Origin: Bacteroidales bacterium
GTDB taxonomy: Bacteria > Bacteroidota > Bacteroidia > Bacteroidales > WCHB1-69
Direction: 5' to 3'
Length of the DNA: 19,732 nt
Assembly (NCBI GenBank): GCA_017964755.1
Contig: JAGCRI010000129.1
Coordinates: forward strand, 1-19,732
In this document: one piece after another, positions 1 through 9,700 of the stretch
Layout: the number at the start of each line of letters is the position of its first letter
How positions within the stretch are numbered: position 1 is the stretch's first letter
Program-made: the position numbers and the translations under genes
The notes under the pieces: generated by a model
The model's database searches: none
Told to the model about the DNA's origin: nothing
Seen by the model: only the letters and a program-made list of their open reading frames with translations

Positions 1-744
1 CTGGCCGTTCTTGCAAACGATTGCATCACCAGAAACTACGACTGTAGGATCAGCGTAAACTGTAACTTTGTTTTCAGCAATAGCAGTATCTACGCTTGCA
101 CCGAGACCACCGCAATAGTAGTCGCCAGAAGCTGTAACAACCAACATATATTCAAGTGTTGCAGAATCACCGACAACGTGAGCTATATGTGTTGAGTTAG
201 CTGCTGTAGCACCAGGAATTTCAAGGCCGTTGACATACCATTGATAAGTGAGGATGCCAGCGCCGGTAGCTGAACCTGTAAGAGCGATTTCAGCACCTTC
301 GCAAACACCGCCCATTGAATCAACAGAAGCAGTGGCAACAACGTTATCAATATTCCTGACAACGATGTCAGTAGCCGGGCTTGTTGTTGAACAACCTGAA
401 ATGTGTGTTACTGTTACAGTATATGTTGTATTGTCATAAATAGTAGTTGTGAATGAAGGACCAGTGTGGATACTGTCGCTCCAAACGAATGTGAGTTCAT
501 TCAAATCCCAATCAGAGACGTTAGCCGTAACTGTTACCTCTGTACCAGGACATACGCTGTCAGCTGTGACTGCAACCGTAACTTCCGGCTGGTCTTGAAC
601 TCTGACATCGAATGCGGCTGAAGTGGCAACACAACCATTAGTGTTGGCTGCAACAACCTCAAATGTGTAAGGATACGGTGAACCCGGATAATCTGTGCTG
701 TCGCCTGTTGTCAAGACAAGTGAATCCGGATATGTGATAAGGTC
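1..744 (-). pseudogene. In-frame continuation of the giant Ig/PKD-like surface protein beyond a TGA stop (partial, runs off the window)
   Basis: This is the same reading frame as the giant gene upstream, separated from it only by the TGA at 745-747, and it stays open for 248 codons to the first base of the window. It encodes at least two more Ig/PKD-like modules of the same type: a module starting near SVCPGTEVTV, one starting near GVCEGAEIAL with the YQWYVNG core, and the paired second cysteines in NTNGCVATS and ISGCSTTS. It has no start codon near the break and no signal peptide, so it cannot be an independent secreted protein. It is either the lost C-terminal part of a broken gene, or part of one protein if the TGA is an error or is read through. 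The true C-terminus, and so any type IX secretion sorting domain, lies outside the window. Confidence 0.8.
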
Positions 745-3700
745 TCACTGGTATTCAACCATTGAAGGAACATATACATACTCGTAAGATGTGTCGTATC
801 TGTAAACCGTAGCTGTATCGTACGTGATATTGAATGTGTTATATACACAGTTGGTATCATAGATAGCAGTCTTATGGTAAACTACAGTGTTTTGATCATA
901 CTTATAAGATGTGTCGCATGTTCTCTGAAGGACATAGAACAGAGTATCTGTCTTGAATATGTATGATGTATCGAATTTATAGACTGGAGTATATTTGTTC
1001 TCCATTACCAAAGCTACGTATGTTGTGTCTTCAACGTAAGCAACTCTCTGAGTGTAACTATGCTGTTCAACCGGGAAGTACTGGTTAATAGCATTAGAAT
1101 ATGTGTTAATATAACTATTGTAATATTGTGAAGTATAACCTTCAACATAATCACTCTCATAACCAGCATAAGTTTGTTGGTTATTATTACCTGTAAAGTA
1201 ATAATATGTTTTACCATTAGATGTTGCAACATTAATTCTTACTTGGTTATTACCACCTGTTGTAATTGTAGACATTGCATTAGGCAGATTTACAGCACAA
1301 GCATACCCTGTAGTATAACCAAGTAAAGAGTCTATATGGTAATTTTGAGCAACTGTCTCTGCATTATTATTTATAGAAGTAATAACACCTATATTAAAAT
1401 CGTTATTTGCAGCTGTAATACCACGTTGAGTATATGTACCAGAAGGATTACTTGGCGTTAACTCGTATGTTAATGAATATGCAAAATTATAGGTATATGG
1501 AGACCAAGATGTACCATATCCAGAACGAGTATATAAAGTGTCTCTTAACGTCGCAATCTTATCTTCCATACCTTTTCTGAATCCAGCAAGGTAAGCATCT
1601 GAAGTGAATGTACTGTCAAGGTCATTATCATCATAGAGAGTATCACCTTCAGTATAAGGAACAGGTGATAACATTACATCAGTTGTGAGATATGAAGTTG
1701 TCAAAGTGTCGAATCTGTAGTTCAGAATAGTGTCAACACTTACCTTATAGAACTGTACAAATGATGTGTCATCAAGATAAATATAAGTAGTATCTGCCAA
1801 AACTATATCGAATCTGTCTGAAGAATAGGTTCTGACTGTGTCAGCAACAACTGTTGAATCGTATGTATAATTAACAATAGTTGTGTCAATCTTCAATCCA
1901 ACGAAATCAACCTGAACTGCGTATGTGCTATCGTAACGAGTGATAGTAATATCATCAGCAGGACGCATATATGGAAGTGTGTCATAAACTGATACACTGC
2001 TATGGTCATACGGATAAATACTGTCGCAGTTATCTTCAACTAACTCTTCATTGAGATAGAATACTTCATATATGTCAATAGAATCAAGAGTACCATAGTA
2101 AGTAGTATCGGTCATAGTAACTAATGATGTGTAAACTACTGTATCATTAGAAACTTCAAGGAATTCGTAGTGGTTAACAACTGTTGTGTCGCCGTATGCG
2201 AATACATAGAGAGTATCCATATCCGGTCTGTGGCTCAAGAGTATTGAGTCAACGCAACCTTCACCATTCTGAGCAAGTACCATATATTCTTCGTGCATGT
2301 CAGTAACAGTGCTGTCAACATAAGCGAAACCGATACGAACAGTGTCGATATTAGAGATAACCTGACGGTCGAATGTCCAGAGAACGTGGTCAATCAGAGT
2401 GTCAACCTTAGTAGGAATGATTGAATCAGCGAATGTCATTTCAGATTCAATATCTGTAGCCAAAGAGGTGTAGAGAGTATCGTTAATCATGAATTGTTCT
2501 TGCAAACCGTAAGGTCTGAGGACTGCTGAATCCATCAAAGCTGTGTCGGTTGTGCTGAGAGCCTTACCGTTGACACGCCATTCATAGTGGAGCAGTGCAG
2601 GATCATCATAGAAGTTAGAAACGATTGCGTGGAGATTGATTTCACTGCCTTCGCAAACATCCTGTGTACCGTTGATAGTAACAATCAAGTTAGGTTCAAC
2701 TGTAACAACATTCGGAGTGCTTGCAATAGCACACGGATAATCGTTATAAGAAACTTCAACATAATATGTATAAGTTGTAGTGCTTGCATTACCTGTGAAG
2801 ATAATCGGTGAGTATGTCGGCATTGTAGCACCGGCAACAGCAGCACCGTTTTCATACCATTGATAGGTAGGATTATTCAGACCAGCAGGAACGCCGTTCA
2901 TATTGACAGTCAAGTCAACCTGACCACCGTCACAAATTGTATTTGTGGAAGCGTCAACTGAAGCGAAGAATTCGTTGTTGTAAGGAAGAACCTCTGTCAA
3001 ATCTGAAGTAGAGTTGCAAGCGCTTGTCTGATAAACTGCTTCAACAGTGTAGAAACCAGCAGCATTAGCATCAAATGTATTTGTATAAGTTGTTGTTTGT
3101 GAAATAACAGTACCTGTAGCTGTGTCAACCTGTGACCAAATCCACTTATAAGGCTGTTCATTGAGTGATGAATAAGCTGAAGCAACAAGATGAGCTGTAC
3201 CGTTAGCGCACATAACTGCACCGGCGATTTCAACTGCAGGAGCTTCGATAACATTGATTGTGAATGCAGGTGAATAAGTATCTTCGCAACCTTCGCGAGA
3301 AATGATAACCTTATAATCACCAGCTGTTGAATCAGAAGCTGTGAGTGTCAACTGCAATGAGTTCTGGCCTTCGTTGAGGTAGTTACCATCTTTCATCCAA
3401 GTGATGAAGTTGTAACCGATTTGGTCATTTTCGATGACAGCTGTCAAGTCGATAGTTGCACCTTCGCAATATGTCTGGTTACCAACGATATTGACAAGGA
3501 TACCAGAAACTACGTTAGCCTGTACAGGATTTGAAACTGCTGTACAACCTGTAGCATCGTCAGTAACAACAACTGTATAGTAATATGTACCGACTGCAAG
3601 TGAGTCATCAGCAACATATGTTTGAGATGTACCATTGTTAATCGGCATATTGTTGATGTACCATTGATATGAATATGTAGATGCAGGATCTGCATTGTCA

Positions 3701-6700
3701 AGGTGAGCGTCAAATGTCTGTGTCAGATAGTTCTGTGTTCCATAGAGACCAACATTAGTTGACATTGCAGGAGCACCGTTAGAATAGATAGTAACTGTAG
3801 GAACAGGAATGATGTTGACATTGATGTTATTCAGCGGCATACCAACTGTATCACCACCGTCGAGAATGACTACTGTATAGTCGCAAGAAGCGGTAGCAGT
3901 GAAGGTTGGGTCATAAGTTGAATAAACGAGTTCATCATTGCAGTACCAATTATATGTATAGTTACCGTTATTCGGCATATTTGTTGAGAGAACGACTGAC
4001 TGGCAAGAAGTAATAGTATTTGCACTTGAGCCGTTAGCATAGATAACAACATCGTTGACAATGATTTCACCAACCTGAACATTCATTTCACCAACTGTGC
4101 TGCAGCCTGGGCAAGATTGTAACACTTCGCATTTAACGCTATGCGAGCCAGCAACAGCAAATGTTGTTATGAATGTTGTGTCGTTGGCACCTGCAACAGG
4201 AATATTATCAATATACCACTGATAAGTAAGAGGACCGTTAATATAACCGCCCATTGTATTGCAGGTATATGTATATGCAGAATCTTTGTCAGGATTCGGT
4301 TCGCCAGTGATGATGACGCTCGGGTCATTCATAACCGTAATGCGGATAGAATCAGTGTAACGTGTTGCACAATATGCAGGAACTGAAGTACCAGTCTGTT
4401 CAACATAGAGGTAATAGTATTCAGCATGTGGGTTAGCTTCATTTTCACCAGCTTCTGAAGGTGTGCTGATGTCAACGATATAAGGATATTTGTTAATGTC
4501 AGCCAATGTTATATAGCCGTCACCACCTTGTATCTTGATACCGTTGTGATACCACTGATAGTAAACAGGAGCATTGCTGTCAACCGGGATAACATTAGCA
4601 TCCAAGTAAGCGCTACCGCCTTCGCAAATAGTGTCAACTGAAGGAGTAACTTGTGCAAAGATTGTAGGATATACCTTAATAGTATCAGTTTCAAATTTAA
4701 CTGGACGACAGTTATAACCAGAGGTTGCAACTTCGAGTTTGTAAACGTAGTTGGCAAGAGTCTGAGTTGTATTTTCAATTACGAATGAGGTATCGCAAAC
4801 ATCACCTGAGTCAACAGTGCTGCAGGTCAGAATATTTGAAACTTCCCAATTCATCCATTGAGTCCAAGTGTAAGTAACTGTATCGTGTGTGCCGTCCCAG
4901 TCTCTGTTGTCAGAAGCAACGATTACGACTTCTGCACCGACTGTGAATTCATCACCACCGCAGTGTGAACCTGCAACGAGTGATTTGTCGAACAAAATGC
5001 TATCATTCGGGTTAGTAACGGTCTTGACGATAACCGGGAATTCAGTGTAGCAGTGGCTATTTGTAGCAACAACCATGAAGCTATCTCTCGGGTTAGTCAA
5101 GACAGGAGTTGTCCAAACAGAATCTGTGAGACCAACCTGATCAACACTGTTAATAGTAACAGTATCCATAGACTGCGTACCCTCATTCCAAACATACCAA
5201 TCTAAGTAGTCATAGTTTTCAACTCCGTGGAGATAAACAGTAGTTGTAGTATCAGAGCAATAACGTACATATGTGAAGTTGTCGATTACAGGAGCTTCTT
5301 TAACTACCAATAACAGTGTGTCATATTCACGGCAACCTGAGTTGTCTGAATAGTCTTCAGCCTGCCAAGATTCAACAACCAACTTATATACACCACCCTT
5401 AGCATAAGTAGTATCATGGTGAACAAATGCATCGATAGTGAATGACAAAGTGTCACCTGCAGGAATAATATCCTGACTGTCACGCCAAGCCAAAGTATCG
5501 TGTTCGTTTCTGACTAACCAATAAAGTTTCTGGTCTTGAGCAGAGACGATAGAACAAGGAATTTCAGTAACAGAAGCATTCGGACAAACTGTATCTGAAC
5601 CTGGGATAATGATAGGAGCAGTGTAGATTACGAATGTATCACTGTTAGCTGTAATACCACAATCACGTGTAAGGTTGATGAGGTTTGCCATAAGTATCAA
5701 TGTGTCAGTAGTATGACCCAATTCAACATTCGGCAAAGTCGTTGAATAGTTAATAATCATTTCACGTGAATAGACTGTATCAATATTGCCATTGAACATC
5801 CAAACAGCTGCGAAAGAGTCAGTCTTGTTTGCAAGGTAAGATGGTTTATAGATAGTAGAGTCGAGAACCATTGTGAATATTACATCAGAACCCTGGCAAG
5901 TATCAGGAACTTGTTGGATTGTGATGAACGGTGTAGTGTAAATAATAACATTTACTAATGTATCAATTATAGTAGCACAATTGTGTGATTCGTGGTGCAA
6001 GAGCGGAGAAACCAAAGTATCAGGCCAAGCAGTGATTGTTCTTGGTGAATAGATTGAGTCTTCAACGAGTGTATCTGCACCGAAGAAGTTATTTCCATAA
6101 ATTGCAATAAACTGGAATGCAGAATCAGCCAACAAATCAACTTCGCAAAGTTCAAGATAAGGAGTTGTGTCGGTTATCGGATAATAAATACCAGAATATT
6201 TGACATAGAGTGCAGTCAGAGTATCAGGACCGTAGAGGACAAGCTTGTTAGCAGTATCTTGTTTAACAGAGCAGCCTGGAAGTTCTGAATAGACTGAGAA
6301 GTTGAAATAAACTGAGTCTCCGTTGCTATAATTGATATTATCGAATACAGCATTCAATCTTACTGAATCAACATAGAAAGTATCAAGTTCAGCGCCGCTG
6401 GAACGAACTGTATCCCACAACAATGAATCGAGAGTAGCATTGGCAGCTGTCCAGAGGTAAGACAATTGGAAGTTACCAAGAATTTCCTCATCATAATAAA
6501 CAGTTGGGATGAAGAATGCAGTAGCGTCAGCACAAATAGCTGTATCGTTTGAGAATGTCATATCAGGTTGAGCAGCATACTCAACGCCAGGTATTTCATC
6601 GTATTCTCTTTCACAAGTGTCATAATAAACGACCCAGAGATAATCATAACTATCAGGATTATCATTTGTGAAAGTGAATGTTAACAGGGAATCTTCAATA

Positions 6701-9700
6701 GAAGAAATTGAACCACTGTATAATGTATCAAGGTCATTATTTCCTGAAATCTGAATAAGTTTATAATTATAAGGCAGGAATTGTGAAGTATATGTAGTAT
6801 CGAAATTGGTCCATCTGACAAAGAGTGTATCTTCACCTGTTACACAGAGTGTGTCGTAAGCAACCTCAAATTCAAATGTCGGTTCCGGATTATAGATGAA
6901 GATAATTGAAGCTTCAGCTACACAGCCAAGTGTACCGTTATCTTTAATACGAATGACATATCTTGCCTGACTATCAGTTTCAATGAAATTCAAGTTAAGC
7001 ATAATAGTACCTGTATTCTGGCTGAAATCAGCATAACCACCTGTAAGATCAGTAACCAAAGTGTCGCTTGTCCAAACTTCGATATCAGGCATAATATCTG
7101 TGATAGGTGTAGTTTCGTCAAATGTCTGGTTGAGACGACCTACACGAGGAATAAATTCGAAGTAGTTCTTGCAATAAGGAATAGTTGTATAGAGAGTATC
7201 AGCAGCAGTAGTATCCATTGTCCAAAGTGTGAGCTCAATCTGGAATACTTCAATCTTCTTAGCTGAGTCAATTGAAATAGAGCAGCCCGGAAGGTCGCTT
7301 GTGAGTGAAAATGCAAAATATGCACTATCAGCGACTGAGTAATCGAATGTTGTGAAATACTTGTTTATAATAGTTGTATCAACATAGAATGTATCAAGTG
7401 TTGAATATACAAGATTGCTATAAACCGCAGAATCTCTATAAGTGTATGAAGTGTCATATCCTGTAGGAATCCATGTGGAATCAGGATTTTCCTCCCAATA
7501 GCCGAGCTCAATTATCTCATTAATTTCCTGAATTTGAACATAAGTGGTATCCCAATGAGCTGTAGGAACTACGCCATAAAATACAGAATCTTTTGGAGTA
7601 ACGACAGTATCGTTAACAGCATTTTCAGCAGACCAGAGGTAGGTCATCGTGTTGTTCATCAAAAGCGGCGATAGCTCGACTGTAGGAATAAAGAATGCTG
7701 TAGCTGTCGGGCAGATAGCCGTGTCATTTGTAAATGTAACAACAGGTTTAGCCACGAAGTTAATTACAGGAATCTCATCATATTCGTAAGCACAAGAGTC
7801 AAATTTAACTAACAATACATAAGTATATCTGCCAGGTTCATCATTGGTGAAACCGATTCTAAACAAAGTGTCGGTCAATGTAGCGATAGAACCTTTCGCC
7901 AAAGTGTCAGCGTTATGATAAACGCCATCATATTCAATAAGTGCATAATTATATGGGAGGAAATCTTTAGAGAGGGTAGTGTCATAGTTGGTCATGTGAA
8001 CCGTAATGGTATCTTGACCTGTAACGCAGAGTGTATCATACAATGTAGTGAATTCAAATTCCGGCTTCGGATTATAAATGAACTGAATTGTATCAGATGT
8101 CTCGCAACCGAGGTTACCATTATCATAGACGAAGACGGTAACATGCTGTTGGATGTTAGTATCGATAAAGCCCAAGTCGATCATAAGATAACCTTCTTGG
8201 GTAAACATAACACTTTGCATATTGCTCAGGTCATACATTGAGTCGCCGACCATAAGTTCAAGGCGTGTATTCTGGCTGAGCGGTGAAAGTTCTGCGAACG
8301 GTCTGCCGACCTGTCCAACACGCGGAATAAATTCAAAGTGTTCGTTGCAATCCTCAGCTGCATAATACAGAGTATCGGCAAGAGTTACAGAATCTTTCAA
8401 CCACAAGGTCATCTCAACCGGACGGATTGAGAATGTGAATACTCCGTAATCAGAGCAAAGGCTTGTATTCAAAATGTTGATACCATAATATATAGTAGTA
8501 TCACTATTAATAAGCATAGTGTCAAGCACCAAGTTCACTGTATCGAAGCCAGCTCGTTTTACAAGGGTGTCGCGTATAACATTGTTAGTGTCAAAGAAGA
8601 CGACTGACAAGACAGAATCCCTGAAGCAGGTATCGATGTTAGCTGTAAGGGTAACTACCGGCTGATAGCCTGGGCAAACGAACAATGTGTCAGTGCCATT
8701 ACCCAGATACTCAGTTGTTTCAATATTGAAAGTGAGTTGCGGTACCGGGTGAGCTGAAATAGCCATTGTATCGGTAACCAAGCAACCGTCAATCGGATAA
8801 TACTGACCACCACTACCAATCTGCTGAGCATAATCATATTTGATGACATATTCTTTATGCTGATCAAGTGTCAGCTCATATATATCTTCATTAGTAATTG
8901 CAGAGTCAACAATTGATGAATATATTGGTTCACCATCTTCCAAAATTGTAAAGTGAGCAATAACATCAGTAGCTTCCTCAAAATTAAGACCACCCTCAAT
9001 TGAAATGTTCAACATATATTTTGAACCTTGACAGAAGATTGAGTCAACTGCATGGGTGAGCGGGTTATAAGCAGGTGAGTTAATAACAATTGACGGGATT
9101 GTACCGGCAAGCACATCAATGGTAGCCCATTGTGTATATGCTTTTTCGGACATTGATACCACAACATAACTATTATGTCCGATGAACACGGTATCTTCAT
9201 TTGCCCCATTCAATGTTACAGCATTTAACATCGCCTCAGTCAACGGGAAGTTGTAACCAGTAACAGGATCTGTATATGAAGCTAAGTAGGTTGATATCTT
9301 ATTAGTATCAACTTTATACAGATTCTTCTGGTATTCAACTCCCAGACCTTCCTGATACTGTTGAATTTCGACCGGGGCCGAAGAACAGACATAGGAAGGA
9401 TTTGATGTCATAGCAATACCTTTTCGGTCGGTATTACTTCTGACAAAGTAAGGTATTGAATCCTCACTTGCCAAAACGACATCAGTATTTCCGAGGAACG
9501 CCTTCGTGACTGAATCGGCGGCAGCGACAACAGCGGTGGCCACATGTTGTACTGTGTCGATCCTTACTATCGTCTTATCCAAATATGAACTGTCGTGAGT
9601 TACAATGAAAGTATCCCAAACTGTATCGACTTTCATTGCATAGGTCACTTTGACAGTATCCTTAAATGTTGACATCGAGTCGCTGCTCAAAGGACGAACA

